Both the position numbers and the translations under genes were made by a program. Positions 25,828-35,417 of a stretch of DNA of 64,000 nt are shown in pieces (within the stretch, counting starts at the first letter, position 1; each line of letters starts with the position of its first letter). The notes beneath the pieces were generated by a model, which was not told where the DNA came from, did no database searches, and saw only the letters and a list, made by a program, of their open reading frames with translations. This DNA is from Enterobacter cloacae (lineage in GTDB: Bacteria > Pseudomonadota > Gammaproteobacteria > Enterobacterales > Enterobacteriaceae), in assembly GCF_013375935.1 (NCBI RefSeq), contig NZ_CP056117.1, forward strand, positions 4,340,001 to 4,404,000, read 5' to 3'.

Positions 25828-28371
25828 ATGCGCTGGGAATATAGCACCGAACCACCCAAACAGCACGGACGCTCAATGCTAATTGCGCTGGGCTGTACCC
25901 TGCTGGGCGTTTGCGTGCAAAAAGTTCTGGCCGATGATTATTTCAACCCGGCGCTGCTGGATATTGACAACCCTGGACAGGGAAAAACCGACCTCAGTAT
26001 TTACGAGATCGGCCCCGGTCAGGCTCCCGGTAAATATCACGTCGACGTCTACGTCAATAATAATAAAGTCGCCAGTAAAGAGATTGAGTTCACGCTAAAG
26101 AAAGACGCCAGCGGAAAATCGACGCTGCAGCCGTGCCTGAACGCGGCCCAGTTAAAAAGCTTCGGCATTAAAATTGATAAATTCGTGCAGGATGATAAGG
26201 CGCAGTGCATTGACCTGAGCGTTATCCCCTCCGCCAGCGCCACGTTTCACGTTAACCCTCAGCAGCTGCTGTTAAGCATCCCGCAGACCGCTATTACCCG
26301 TGTGCCGCGCGACTATGTCGACCCGCAGGAGTATGACGAGGGGATCAACGCCCTGCTGCTGAACTACAGCTTTACCGCCGGGGACAACCGCGGCAAGGGC
26401 GAGAACGGCACAGACCAGCGCAGCGAGTTTCTTAACCTGCGTCCCGGTCTTAACCTCGGGGCGTGGCGTTTGCGAAACTACTCCACCTGGAGCAAAACCA
26501 GCGGAGACGGTGACGCGGAGAGCCAGTTTTCTTCCGTGTACACCTACGTCCAGCGGGATATTATTTCCCTTGGCAGCAGCGTTAAATTCGGGCAAAGCTC
26601 GTCGCCTTCGGACGTGTTTGACAGCATTTCATTCACCGGGGCGCAGATCGCGTCGGACGACGATATGCTGCCGGACAGCATGAAAGGTTTTGCCCCCGTC
26701 ATCCGCGGAACGGCACACAGCAACGCCCAGGTTATCGTCCGCCAGAACGGCTACGTCATCTATCAAAACTACGTTGCGCCGGGCCCGTTTGAAATAAACG
26801 ACCTCTACCCCACCGGCGGTAGCGGGGACTTAAACGTCACCGTGAAAGAGACCGACGGCAGCGAACAGCATTTTGTGGTGCCCTACGCTTCGGTGCCGGT
26901 ATTGCAGCGTGAGGGCCGCTTTAAGTACAGCCTCACCGCAGGACGCTACCGCAGCTACGACAGCGACGTCGAAAAAACGCCTTTCATGCAGGGTACGGCA
27001 ATCTACGGGTTGCCTTACGGCTTTACTGCCTACGGCGGCGTGCAGGCCAGCCAGTATTACGATGCCCTTGCGCTGGGAGTCGGTAAGAATATCGGCGATC
27101 TCGGCGCGTTTTCGGTGGATGTCACCGGTGCCAAATCAGAGATGCAGGACAAGGCGCCGACCCACGGGCGCTCCTGGCGCATCCGCTACAGCAAAGATTT
27201 CGCCACCACCGGCACCCATTTTTCCATTGCCGGCTACCGCTACAACAGCAAAGGGTTTTATACGCTACAGGACACCCTGGATTCGCATACCCGCAATGAC
27301 GACCGGGAAATGCCGGACACCCGACGCAGCCGGGAAGAGGCCACCGTCGATCAGTCCCTGGGCGGAAGGTTTGGATCCCTGACCCTGAGCCTGGTGAAGG
27401 AGAACTACTGGAATTCCAGCGAAAGCATGACGTCAGTGAACGTCGGCTATAACAACTCCTGGCACGGGGTGAGCTACGGCCTGAACTACGGACTCAATAA
27501 AAACACCCGTGACGGCAGCGACGACAATAACGAGAAAACCAGCGAGCAGACCATCGCCTTTAACGTCTCCGTGCCGCTCGATCGCTGGCTTCGCAACACC
27601 TGGGTCAACTACAACCTGAACAGCACGAAACACGACTCCACCCAAAGCGTGGGCCTGAACGGCACCGCGCTCGCCGGCGATAACCTCAGCTGGGGCGTCC
27701 AGCAGAGCCACGGTCAGAGCAGCGGCGACAGCACCAGCCTGAACGCCGATTACAAAGGCACCTACGGGGAGGTCAGCGCCGGATATTCACAGGATAGCCA
27801 GCAGCAGCAGCTTAACGTCGGCCTTCAGGGCAGCATGGTCGCTCATGCGCATGGCGTCACGCTGGGCCAGCCGATGGGCGAGACGGCCGCGCTGGTCGAA
27901 GCGCCGGGCGCAGACGACACGAACATTACCAATCAGACCGGCGTGAGCACCGATTTCCGCGGCTATGCCATCGTGCCGTACGTGTCGCCATACCGCCATA
28001 ACACCCTTGCGCTCAACACCGAAACGCTGCCGGAAAAGGCGGACGTTGCTCAGGCCGCAAAAACCGTAACGCCGACGCGCGGGGCGATTGTTCGCGCGCA
28101 TTACGAAACGCACGTGGGCAGCCGGGTATTAATTACGCTGAAACGCGCGGACGGACGCGCGATCCCGTTCGGCGCAACGGCATCGCAGCCCCATCAGGAG
28201 GGCGAATTTATCGTGGGCGATGGCGGGCAGGTTTATATGACCGGCATGCAGAAAAAAGGCAGGGTTGAGGTCAGCTGGGGGAAAACCGCCGACAGCCGCT
28301 GCTCCGCAACCTATCACCTTCCCGCAAAAGACGACGGGGCTGTTATTAACGTTACGGCGCGGTGCGTGTGA
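25828..28371 (+). CDS. Fimbrial outer-membrane usher (FimD/PapC family)
   Basis: 847 residues, full family length. A predicted signal region with a longer polar start (ATG at 25828), then the periplasmic N-terminal domain (DDYFNPALLDIDN, about residues 36-175), the 24-stranded barrel with a plug (VRQNGYVIYQNYVAPGPFEINDLYPTG at about 309-335), and C-terminal domains with a Cys pair (SRCSATYHLP and TARCV). It receives chaperone-subunit complexes and threads the pilus across the outer membrane. Its start is 27 bp after the end of the frameshifted chaperone. Appears intact. Confidence 0.94.
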   Translation: MRWEYSTEPPKQHGRSMLIALGCTLLGVCVQKVLADDYFNPALLDIDNPGQGKTDLSIYEIGPGQAPGKYHVDVYVNNNKVASKEIEFTLKKDASGKSTLQPCLNAAQLKSFGIKIDKFVQDDKAQCIDLSVIPSASATFHVNPQQLLLSIPQTAITRVPRDYVDPQEYDEGINALLLNYSFTAGDNRGKGENGTDQRSEFLNLRPGLNLGAWRLRNYSTWSKTSGDGDAESQFSSVYTYVQRDIISLGSSVKFGQSSSPSDVFDSISFTGAQIASDDDMLPDSMKGFAPVIRGTAHSNAQVIVRQNGYVIYQNYVAPGPFEINDLYPTGGSGDLNVTVKETDGSEQHFVVPYASVPVLQREGRFKYSLTAGRYRSYDSDVEKTPFMQGTAIYGLPYGFTAYGGVQASQYYDALALGVGKNIGDLGAFSVDVTGAKSEMQDKAPTHGRSWRIRYSKDFATTGTHFSIAGYRYNSKGFYTLQDTLDSHTRNDDREMPDTRRSREEATVDQSLGGRFGSLTLSLVKENYWNSSESMTSVNVGYNNSWHGVSYGLNYGLNKNTRDGSDDNNEKTSEQTIAFNVSVPLDRWLRNTWVNYNLNSTKHDSTQSVGLNGTALAGDNLSWGVQQSHGQSSGDSTSLNADYKGTYGEVSAGYSQDSQQQQLNVGLQGSMVAHAHGVTLGQPMGETAALVEAPGADDTNITNQTGVSTDFRGYAIVPYVSPYRHNTLALNTETLPEKADVAQAAKTVTPTRGAIVRAHYETHVGSRVLITLKRADGRAIPFGATASQPHQEGEFIVGDGGQVYMTGMQKKGRVEVSWGKTADSRCSATYHLPAKDDGAVINVTARCV

Positions 28372-28388
28372 GACTTTTCGAGGTAAAA

Positions 28389-29387
28389 ATGAACATATTG
28401 AGATTTGCCTTTGCGATGGTTGTCTTGCTCTCAGGCGCGTGCCTGATGCCGCATGCGCAGGCGGCAACCACCTGCGACAGCACCGACCTGCCTTATACCC
28501 TTGATGCAGGCACGCTTTCCGTCCCCACGACCCTCGACATTGGCGGCATCATCCCGGGGTCGGCAAAGACGCACACCGTTAACGGCAGCTGTGTCGGGCC
28601 AATGACTAATCACACCATTATTTCCTGCTATTACGGAACGGGAACGGAAGTGCCGGGCATGCCGGGCGTGTACTCAACCAACGTAGACGGCATTGGCATT
28701 GAGCTTCTGAACAGTAACGGGCAGATCGTTCGCGGAAAGGGCTACTCATGTGATACCTCCGCGACGCCCGTCGGGACGGTCAGCAGCGACAGCGGACAAA
28801 CGTTCTCGTTCAGCTATACCCAGCGCTTAATCAAAACGGCGTCACACATCGGGAGCGGCACCCTGTCGGCGGCGATGGATCCCTTTGGATTCGGCGTTTT
28901 TCGTTCTGTCGGAATCTCTGGCGCGCGAAATACGAGCCACTATTCCGCCACGGTTAGCGAAAGAACGGCGACCTGCTCTATCGATCCCCTCAATCTGACG
29001 GTCTCACTCGGCGATTTCCCGGTATCACAGTTTACCCACGTGGGCAGCTATACGGCCTGGAAGTATTTCAGCATCACCACCACCTGCACGGAAGAGGTCA
29101 ACCTTACGGCCTCGGTGACCAGCGCGAACGGCGTTAACGGCGTTAACGGCCAGTTTGGTGATGTCCTGAACCTTACGCCCGGCAGCGACAGCGCCACGGG
29201 CGTCGGGGTGCGAATGCTGCTTGACGGTGTCGATCTTAAATACGACTTCCCTATCCCGGTCGGTGGTAGAGCAGAGCCAGGCGTCCCGGATGTGATCCCG
29301 TTCGCCGTGCAGTATTACCAGACGGATGCCACCGTCACCGCGGGGAAAGCTAATACGATCGCCACAATCGATCTTGAATACCAGTGA
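28389..29387 (+). CDS. Fimbrial tip adhesin
   Basis: 332 residues; ATG at 28389 (MNILRFAFAMVVLL) is 18 bp after the usher stop. A signal peptide is cleaved after PHAQA. About twice the length of a pilin: an N-terminal lectin-like receptor domain (about residues 26-200, with Cys pairs) and a C-terminal pilin domain (ATCSIDPLNLTVSLGDF to IATIDLEYQ). This two-domain layout marks the tip adhesin, which decides what the fimbria sticks to. Receptor not predictable. A short repeated stretch (GVNGVNG) is encoded near 29130-29150. Confidence 0.85.
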   Translation: MNILRFAFAMVVLLSGACLMPHAQAATTCDSTDLPYTLDAGTLSVPTTLDIGGIIPGSAKTHTVNGSCVGPMTNHTIISCYYGTGTEVPGMPGVYSTNVDGIGIELLNSNGQIVRGKGYSCDTSATPVGTVSSDSGQTFSFSYTQRLIKTASHIGSGTLSAAMDPFGFGVFRSVGISGARNTSHYSATVSERTATCSIDPLNLTVSLGDFPVSQFTHVGSYTAWKYFSITTTCTEEVNLTASVTSANGVNGVNGQFGDVLNLTPGSDSATGVGVRMLLDGVDLKYDFPIPVGGRAEPGVPDVIPFAVQYYQTDATVTAGKANTIATIDLEYQ

Positions 29388-29397
29388 CGGAGCGAAG

Positions 29398-29898
29398 ATG
29401 AAAACGTTACCCCTTTTACTCGCACTGACGAGCCTCCCGGCGGTCGCGACCGACGTTACGCTCAATATCGAAGGAAATATTTACGACACCACCTGTCAGG
29501 TGGACGGTGGCAGCCAGAATATGGTGGTGGATCTGGGGCAGGGCGTTGCCAGCGACTTCCGTGACATCGGCGATACCGGTCCGTGGAAAAAATTCGATTT
29601 AACGCTGACGAACTGCCCGCCCACGCTGACGGTCGCCACCGTTTCCGTTGACGGCCCGCGCGACAGGGACCATCCCTTCAAATTCGCCAATAGCGGCACC
29701 GCAACGGGGGTGGCGCTAGAGCTGGCCGATCGCCTGGACTACATCGTGCTTGCCCCCGAGGCCCGGTTCAGCGTGGTGATCGATGCCGGCACCCACACCG
29801 CCACTTTCCCCATGGCCGCACGCTATTACGCAACCGCCATGCCCGTGACTGCCGGCACGTTCAACAGCGTTGTTCAGGCCACCTTTACTTACCAGTAG
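29398..29898 (+). CDS. Minor fimbrial subunit
   Basis: 166 residues; ATG at 29398, 10 bp after the adhesin stop. Signal peptide MKTLPLLLALTSLPAVA, then a single pilin domain with the Cys pair (DTTCQVDGG, LTNCPP) and the C-terminal donor-strand motif (SVVQATFTYQ). Likely an adaptor or tip-fibrillum subunit linking adhesin and rod. Its last 14 bp overlap, antisense, the end of dinG, so this is the right-hand edge of the fimbrial insertion. Confidence 0.88.
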   Translation: MKTLPLLLALTSLPAVATDVTLNIEGNIYDTTCQVDGGSQNMVVDLGQGVASDFRDIGDTGPWKKFDLTLTNCPPTLTVATVSVDGPRDRDHPFKFANSGTATGVALELADRLDYIVLAPEARFSVVIDAGTHTATFPMAARYYATAMPVTAGTFNSVVQATFTYQ

Positions 29899-32062
29899 GA
29901 CCGCGCCCTCTGGCATGGATGCCTTTTTTACGCCCGGCGGCCAGTTTTGCCGGGCGTTTTTTCACTTCCGGTACCTCCGGCTGCTCAATCGGGAACACCG
30001 GCAGCGCGTTCAGCAGCCGCTGCCCGTAGTTTTTGGTGAGCAGACGCTTGTCGTATATCACCACTTCGCCCCAGCAGCCGTGGCTGCGAATAAGACGACC
30101 GACCTGCTGAATCAAGTTAAACGACGCCGCCGGCAGGCTTTGCACCTCAAACGGGTAGCGGTTGAGGCTTTTCAGCCACTCGCCTTCGGTGATGACTACC
30201 GGGCTGTCGATGGGCGGGAAGGCGATTTTATGAATATGCACCTGCGTCAGATAATCACCCTTGAGATCCAGACCTTCAGCAAAAGACTGAAGCCCCACCA
30301 GCACGCTGCGCTCGCCGTTATCAATCCGCTTGCGGTGGGTTTCCACCAGCCTGTAGCGCGGCTGGTCGCCCTGCACCAGCAGGAGTAAACGCAGATCGGT
30401 AACGTGCTCCAGAAAGCGCTGCATCGCGCGCCCGCTGGCAAACAGCACCAGCATGCCGGGGTATTTTTTGCTCTCGACCTGTTCGCGGAAGTAGGCCGCC
30501 ATCTCCGCAATGTGCTGCTCTTCGTTGTCGATAAGCGGCTCAAAGTTCATGCGCGGGATGACCAGCTTGCCCTGCTCGCAGTGGTTAAACGGCGAGTCCA
30601 GCGCCACAAAGCGGTCGCCCGCTTTCTCTTTCAGGCCGCTCATCTCCTGCAGTCTTGAGAAGCTGTTCAGGGAACGCAGCGTCGCGGACGTCACCACCAC
30701 GTGCGGCACGCTGCGCCAGATCAGCTTTTCCAGCTGATCCGCCACGCGGATGCCCACGCAGTGGAAGAACAGATGCACCTGCCCTTCCCGCACCTCGCGG
30801 GTCGCCCATTTCGTCACCGGCGCGCCGGAGGCCTGCGCCATCGAGGCCAGCCGCCAGAGCTTGCTCTGCGCTTCAAACATCCCCAGCACGCGGTTCATTT
30901 GCAGCAGAATGCGGTGCAAGCGCACCACGTCATGGGTACCGGTTTTCTCGCTGAGATCGTTTAAGAACATCTCCGCCAGCCCGCGCAGCTTTTCGAGGTG
31001 CTTCGCCAGCTGCTGGCAAATCTCCATTACCTCTTCCGGCAGCTCCCCCATCGCAAAGCGGTGTTCCGCCTCCTGGGCGGCGGGAAGATAGAGGTTGAGG
31101 ATGTTATTCAGCGAGGAGATAAGGCCGTAAACCTCGTCGCAGTGCTCGCTCAGCCGCTCCGGGACCGCCAGCGGCGGCGTGGTTTTCGGGCGGAACTGCT
31201 CCATGCAGGTGGCCACCAGCTTGCAGAACAGATCCAGCTGTAGACGAAACCACGGCGCGGTGATTTCCGCGCTCATCTCCAGCGCGTCCCGCGCCACGTC
31301 GGGCAGATGGTGACCTTCGTCGAGCACCAGCAGCAGGTTTTTCGGCTCCGGCAGCACCGCTTCGCTCTCCAGCGCGGCCATCACCAGCGCGTGGTTTGCC
31401 ACAACCACCTCCGCCTCCTGAATCTCGCGCCGGGCGACAAAGAACGGGCACTCGCGGTAGTAGTGACAGTTGCGGTTCAGGCAGCTCGCTTTATCGGTGC
31501 TGAGCCTGCGCCACAGGTCGTCGCTAATCGCCTGGCTGGTGTGATCCCGCAGGCCGTCCCACCTATAGCCGTCGAGCTCGGTTTTCAGCTTTGCACACAG
31601 CTCCTGCTCCGCCTTATTGTTTGGCGTCAGCTCGTCGTCGAGAAAGGCGAGCAGATCCTGCTGGGAAGGTTCACTGCTGGCCAGCGCCGCGAGGTTACGC
31701 GGACAAACATAGCGCCCGCGCCCAAAGGCGGCGGTGAACCGCAGGTCGGGGATGATTTTGCGCAGCAGCGGTAAATCTTTGCTGAAGATCTGATCCTGCA
31801 GCGCCACGTTGGCGGTGCTGACCACCAGCGTTTTGTCTTCTTCCCGGGCAATCGCGATGCCGGGAATGAGATACGACAGGGTTTTCCCGACCCCGGTCGG
31901 GGCTTCTATCGCCAGATGTCGCCCGTCGTCCCCGGCGAGCGTTTTAGCCACGTCGGCAATCATCTGCCGCTGCGGCGCTCGGGGGATAAAATCGGGGATC
32001 TGCTGCTGTAGCGCCTTATACCATGCGCCAATTTGCGCTTTTAGCGCCGCGGTTAAAGCCAT
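29885..32062 (-). CDS. dinG: ATP-dependent DNA helicase DinG
   Basis: 725 residues. XPD-like superfamily 2 helicase of the SOS regulon with an Fe-S cluster: Walker A EAPTGVGKTLSY, cysteines YVCPRN and KASCLNRNCHYYRECPF (four ligands), DEAH-like VLDEGHHLPD, and the C-terminal helicase motif QQVGRLIRS. Unwinds 5'-tailed DNA, R-loops and D-loops and helps resolve replication-transcription conflicts. A LexA box lies 15-34 bp upstream. The C-terminal tail (AGRKKGIHARGRGPTGK) extends into the fimbrial gene on the other strand, so the insertion may have replaced the original 3' end. Confidence 0.94.
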   Translation of the reverse strand: MALTAALKAQIGAWYKALQQQIPDFIPRAPQRQMIADVAKTLAGDDGRHLAIEAPTGVGKTLSYLIPGIAIAREEDKTLVVSTANVALQDQIFSKDLPLLRKIIPDLRFTAAFGRGRYVCPRNLAALASSEPSQQDLLAFLDDELTPNNKAEQELCAKLKTELDGYRWDGLRDHTSQAISDDLWRRLSTDKASCLNRNCHYYRECPFFVARREIQEAEVVVANHALVMAALESEAVLPEPKNLLLVLDEGHHLPDVARDALEMSAEITAPWFRLQLDLFCKLVATCMEQFRPKTTPPLAVPERLSEHCDEVYGLISSLNNILNLYLPAAQEAEHRFAMGELPEEVMEICQQLAKHLEKLRGLAEMFLNDLSEKTGTHDVVRLHRILLQMNRVLGMFEAQSKLWRLASMAQASGAPVTKWATREVREGQVHLFFHCVGIRVADQLEKLIWRSVPHVVVTSATLRSLNSFSRLQEMSGLKEKAGDRFVALDSPFNHCEQGKLVIPRMNFEPLIDNEEQHIAEMAAYFREQVESKKYPGMLVLFASGRAMQRFLEHVTDLRLLLLVQGDQPRYRLVETHRKRIDNGERSVLVGLQSFAEGLDLKGDYLTQVHIHKIAFPPIDSPVVITEGEWLKSLNRYPFEVQSLPAASFNLIQQVGRLIRSHGCWGEVVIYDKRLLTKNYGQRLLNALPVFPIEQPEVPEVKKRPAKLAAGRKKGIHARGRGPTGK

Positions 32063-32076
32063 CGGAAAACCTGGAA

Positions 32077-32096
32077 TACTGTATAAACAGCCACTA
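32077..32096 (-). promoter_or_regulatory. LexA (SOS) box of dinG
   Basis: On the minus strand TAGTGGCTGTTTATACAGTA, one base from the E. coli dinG box as I recall it (TATTGGCTGTTTATACAGTA), 15 bp upstream of the start codon. One half (CAGTA) is consensus; the other is weak. Confidence 0.82.
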
Positions 32097-32127
32097 TTGT
32101 GGCACTTTCTTCCCGCTGCCGCAAAAA

Positions 32128-32155
32128 GAAAAGCCCGGCATTACGACCGGGCTTC
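32128..32155 (-). terminator. Terminator after rhlE
   Basis: AAGCCCGG, 8-nt loop, CCGGGCTT, then TTCTTTTTG in the rhlE direction; lies 5 bp past the rhlE stop and just upstream of the dinG promoter. Confidence 0.85.
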
Positions 32156-32159
32156 CAGA

Positions 32160-33542
32160 TTACTGCGGGTTAGCAGGCTTGCGCGGGCGGCGTCGGCGCT
32201 GCCCTTCCCCTGCCGGCTTCCCTTCGCCGCTGCGCCACGGGTTTTCACCGGCCGGTTTGCTGTCGTTATTACGACGCGGCGGTTTGCCCGGGGATTTCGC
32301 GGCGCCGCCTTCTGAACGACGCGGCTGCTGGCCGCGGCCGCCGCCGCCCTGACCGCGACCGCCGCCCTGGCGGCCGTTCTGAATCGGCTCGGCTTTGATT
32401 GACGGATCAACCTCATAGCCCGGGGTTTCGATGCGCGGGATCTCTTTCTTCAGCAGACGTTCAATATCGCGCAGCAGCTTGTGTTCATCCACGCAAACCA
32501 GAGAGAGCGCTTCACCGGTTGCCGCAGCACGGCCGGTACGGCCAATGCGGTGAACGTAGTCTTCCGGCACGTTTGGCAGCTCGTAGTTCACCACGTGCGG
32601 CAGCTCTTCAATGTCCAGACCGCGGGCGGCGATGTCGGTCGCCACCAGCACGCGGATATCGCCAGACTTAAAGTCCGCCAGCGCCCGGGTACGCGCGCCC
32701 TGGCTCTTGTTGCCGTGGATCGCCGCGCTGCGGATGCCGTCTTTGTTCAGCTGTTCCGCCAGGTGGTTCGCGCCGTGCTTGGTGCGGGTAAAGACCAGCA
32801 CCTGCTGCCAGTTGCCCTGGCCGATCATCTGGGAGAGCAGCTCCCGCTTGCGTTTTTTATCAACGAAGTGAACGTGCTGCGTCACCTGCTCGGAGGCGGT
32901 ATTGCGGCGCGCCACTTCCACTTCCAGCGGGTTATGCAGCAGCTTTTCCGCCAGCGCCTTGATCTCGTCGGAGAAGGTCGCGGAGAACAGCAGGTTCTGA
33001 CGACGCGCGGGCAGCTTCGCCAGCACGCGGCGAATATCGTGAATAAAGCCCATGTCGAGCATGCGGTCCGCTTCGTCCAGCACCAGAATTTCGATGCTGT
33101 CCAGCTTCACCGCGTTCTGGTGTTCCAGATCCAGCAGACGGCCCGGCGTTGCCACCAGCACGTCCACGCCGCCGCGCAGCTTCATCATCTGTGGGTTAAT
33201 GCTCACCCCACCGAACACCACCAGCGAACGGATGTTGAGGTAGCGGCTGTACTCACGCACGTTCTCGCCGATCTGTGCCGCCAGCTCGCGGGTTGGGGTA
33301 AGGATCAGGGCGCGTACCGGACGACGGCCTTTGGCGTGCGGCTGATTTTTTACCAGCAGCTCTAACAGCGGCAGGGTAAAGCCCGCGGTTTTACCGGTGC
33401 CGGTCTGGGCGCTGGCCATCAGGTCACGGCCCTGCAACACGGCCGGAATGGCCTGCTGCTGAATAGGGGTTGGCTCAACGTAGCCCTGCTCTGCGATGGC
33501 GCGCAGAATTTCCGGGTTCAGGCCAAGGGAATCAAAAGACAT
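32160..33542 (-). CDS. rhlE: DEAD-box RNA helicase RhlE
   Basis: 460 residues. Conserved helicase motifs in order: Q motif [10 protein letters not shown], motif I AQTGTGKT (about residues 45-52), [19 protein letters not shown] in [18 protein letters not shown], and [10 protein letters not shown] basic Gly/Arg/Gln-rich tail (about 390-460) gives RNA binding. Takes part in ribosome assembly at low temperature and RNA turnover. In E. coli ybiA lies between rhlE and dinG; it is absent here. Confidence 0.96.
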   Translation of the reverse strand: MSFDSLGLNPEILRAIAEQGYVEPTPIQQQAIPAVLQGRDLMASAQTGTGKTAGFTLPLLELLVKNQPHAKGRRPVRALILTPTRELAAQIGENVREYSRYLNIRSLVVFGGVSINPQMMKLRGGVDVLVATPGRLLDLEHQNAVKLDSIEILVLDEADRMLDMGFIHDIRRVLAKLPARRQNLLFSATFSDEIKALAEKLLHNPLEVEVARRNTASEQVTQHVHFVDKKRKRELLSQMIGQGNWQQVLVFTRTKHGANHLAEQLNKDGIRSAAIHGNKSQGARTRALADFKSGDIRVLVATDIAARGLDIEELPHVVNYELPNVPEDYVHRIGRTGRAAATGEALSLVCVDEHKLLRDIERLLKKEIPRIETPGYEVDPSIKAEPIQNGRQGGGRGQGGGGRGQQPRRSEGGAAKSPGKPPRRNNDSKPAGENPWRSGEGKPAGEGQRRRRPRKPANPQ

Positions 33543-33713
33543 AAAAACTCCGAACCGCCCCGACCATCACAGGTGTAGTTTTCAGGGAGATATAACAAAC
33601 GGGAAGGACAAAAACCACAATGTCACGAAGGTGCGGAGTGTAGCAGCTTTTGTGACGTGGCGCATAAAATATCCCCGGCGATGCCTCGACGTTTGCGCGA
33701 TTCCGGCATAATC

Positions 33714-33733
33714 TTAATCAATCGATTGATTAA
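33714..33733. promoter_or_regulatory. CecR operator
   Basis: TTAATCAATCGATTGATTAA, a perfect 20-bp palindrome 15 bp before cecR, between divergent cecR and rhlE. Its position and form fit autoregulation by the TetR-family CecR, which in E. coli also represses rhlE. Confidence 0.85.
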
Positions 33734-33747
33734 TTTTTAATACCGCC

Positions 33748-34425
33748 ATGAATACGACCCCAACGACAACCAAAGGCGAACAGGCAAAAAGCCAGCTTAT
33801 CGCCGCCGCGCTGGCGCAGTTTGGTGAGTATGGCCTGCATGCCACCACGCGGGATATCGCCGCCCAGGCCGGACAGAACATTGCGGCCATTACCTACTAT
33901 TTTGGCTCAAAAGAGGATTTGTACCTCGCCTGCGCCCAGTGGATCGCCGATTTTATTGGCACCCACTTTCGTTCGCACGTTGAAGAGGCCACCGCGCTGT
34001 TCAGCCAGCCAGAACCCGACCGTGCCGCCATCCGCCAGCTTATTCTTAACGCCTGTCACAACATGATCCGCCTGCTGACGCACGACGATACGCTGAACCT
34101 GAGCAGGTTTATCTCCCGCGAGCAGCTCTCCCCCACTGCCGCCTACCAGCTGGTTCACGAACAGGTGATCGCCCCGATGCACACCCATCTGACCCGGCTT
34201 GTCGCAGCCTATACCGGACGGGACGCCAGCGATACCGCCACCATTTTGCATACCCACGCCCTGTTGGGCGAAGTACTCGCCTTCCGTCTGGGGCGCGAAA
34301 CCATCCTGTTACGTACGGGCTGGACACAATTCGATGAGGATAAAGCCGCGCAAATTAGCCAGGTCATTACCCGCCACGTTGATCTGATCCTGCAAGGCTT
34401 AACGCAAAGGAGCGAGAAGTCATGA
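33748..34425 (+). CDS. cecR: TetR-family repressor CecR
   Basis: 225 residues (E. coli 223). The N-terminal TetR helix-turn-helix ([28 protein letters not shown], about residues 32-59) is followed by the CecR/YbiH C-terminal domain. In E. coli it controls rhlE and ybhGFSR and affects sensitivity to cefoperazone and chloramphenicol. First gene of cecR-ybhG-ybhF-ybhS-ybhR; its stop overlaps the ybhG start (ATGA). Confidence 0.94.
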   Translation: MNTTPTTTKGEQAKSQLIAAALAQFGEYGLHATTRDIAAQAGQNIAAITYYFGSKEDLYLACAQWIADFIGTHFRSHVEEATALFSQPEPDRAAIRQLILNACHNMIRLLTHDDTLNLSRFISREQLSPTAAYQLVHEQVIAPMHTHLTRLVAAYTGRDASDTATILHTHALLGEVLAFRLGRETILLRTGWTQFDEDKAAQISQVITRHVDLILQGLTQRSEKS

Positions 34426-35417
34426 AAAAACCTGTCGCCATCATTCTGGTGGTTGTTATTTTGCTTGCTGCGGGCATTGGCGGCTGGCTGTGGTATCAGA
34501 GCCAGCAGGATCGTGGCCTGACGCTCTACGGCAACGTTGATATCCGCACCGTGAATATGAGCTTCCGCGTCGGCGGCCGGCTGGCCTCGCTGAACGTTGA
34601 CGAAGGCGATGCCATTAAAGCCGGGCAGACGCTGGGGATGCTGGACAAGGCCCCGTTTGAGAACGCCCTGATGCAGGCAAAAGCAGGCGTTTCGGTCGCG
34701 CAGGCGCAGTATGACCTGATGCTGGCGGGCTATCGCGATGAAGAAATTTCTCAGGCCGCCGCTGCCGTTAAGCAGGCGAAAGCCGCCTATGACTACGCGC
34801 AGAATTTCTACAACCGCCAGCAGGGGCTGTGGAAAAGCCGCACCATTTCCGCCAACGATCTGGAAAATGCGCGCTCATCCCGCGACCAGGCCCAGGCGAC
34901 GCTGAAATCCGCGCAGGATAAGCTCAGCCAGTACCGCTCCGGTAACCGCGCGCAGGACATTACTCAGGCAAAAGCCAGCCTCGAACAGGCCCAGGCGCAG
35001 CTGGCCCAGGCGGAGCTGGATCTGCGCGATACCACCCTCATCGCCCCGTCTGACGGCACCCTGATGACCCGCGCCGTGGAGCCGGGCAGCATGCTCAGCG
35101 CGGGCAGCACCGTATTAACGCTCTCCTTAACGCGTCCGGTATGGGTGCGCGCCTACATTGATGAGCCCAATCTCGGCCAGATGCAGCCGGGCCGCGAGCT
35201 GCTGCTCTACACCGACGGTCGCCCGGACAGGCCGTATCACGGCAAGGTGGGCTTTGTCTCCCCAACGGCTGAATTTACGCCGAAAACGGTTGAAACCCCG
35301 GATCTGCGTACCGACCTGGTGTATCGCCTGCGCATTATCGTTACCGACGCGGACGACGCGCTGCGCCAGGGTATGCCCGTTACCGTGACCTTAAACGACG
35401 GGGAACGACATGAATGA
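34422..35417 (+). CDS. ybhG: Membrane fusion protein YbhG
   Basis: 331 residues, HlyD family. An N-terminal membrane helix (about residues 5-23), lipoyl half-motifs ([24 protein letters not shown] and [18 protein letters not shown]), and a long Ala/Gln coiled-coil hairpin (about 75-195). Periplasmic adaptor of the YbhGFSR exporter, reported to affect drug resistance and Na+ tolerance. Starts inside the cecR stop and overlaps ybhF by 8 bp. Confidence 0.95.
   Translation: MKKPVAIILVVVILLAAGIGGWLWYQSQQDRGLTLYGNVDIRTVNMSFRVGGRLASLNVDEGDAIKAGQTLGMLDKAPFENALMQAKAGVSVAQAQYDLMLAGYRDEEISQAAAAVKQAKAAYDYAQNFYNRQQGLWKSRTISANDLENARSSRDQAQATLKSAQDKLSQYRSGNRAQDITQAKASLEQAQAQLAQAELDLRDTTLIAPSDGTLMTRAVEPGSMLSAGSTVLTLSLTRPVWVRAYIDEPNLGQMQPGRELLLYTDGRPDRPYHGKVGFVSPTAEFTPKTVETPDLRTDLVYRLRIIVTDADDALRQGMPVTVTLNDGERHE

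Noticed and set aside
29131-29150. Short tandem repeat GGCGTTAAC in the tip adhesin gene
   Set aside because: Only two units and in frame (GVNGVNG); too short to suggest slippage control.
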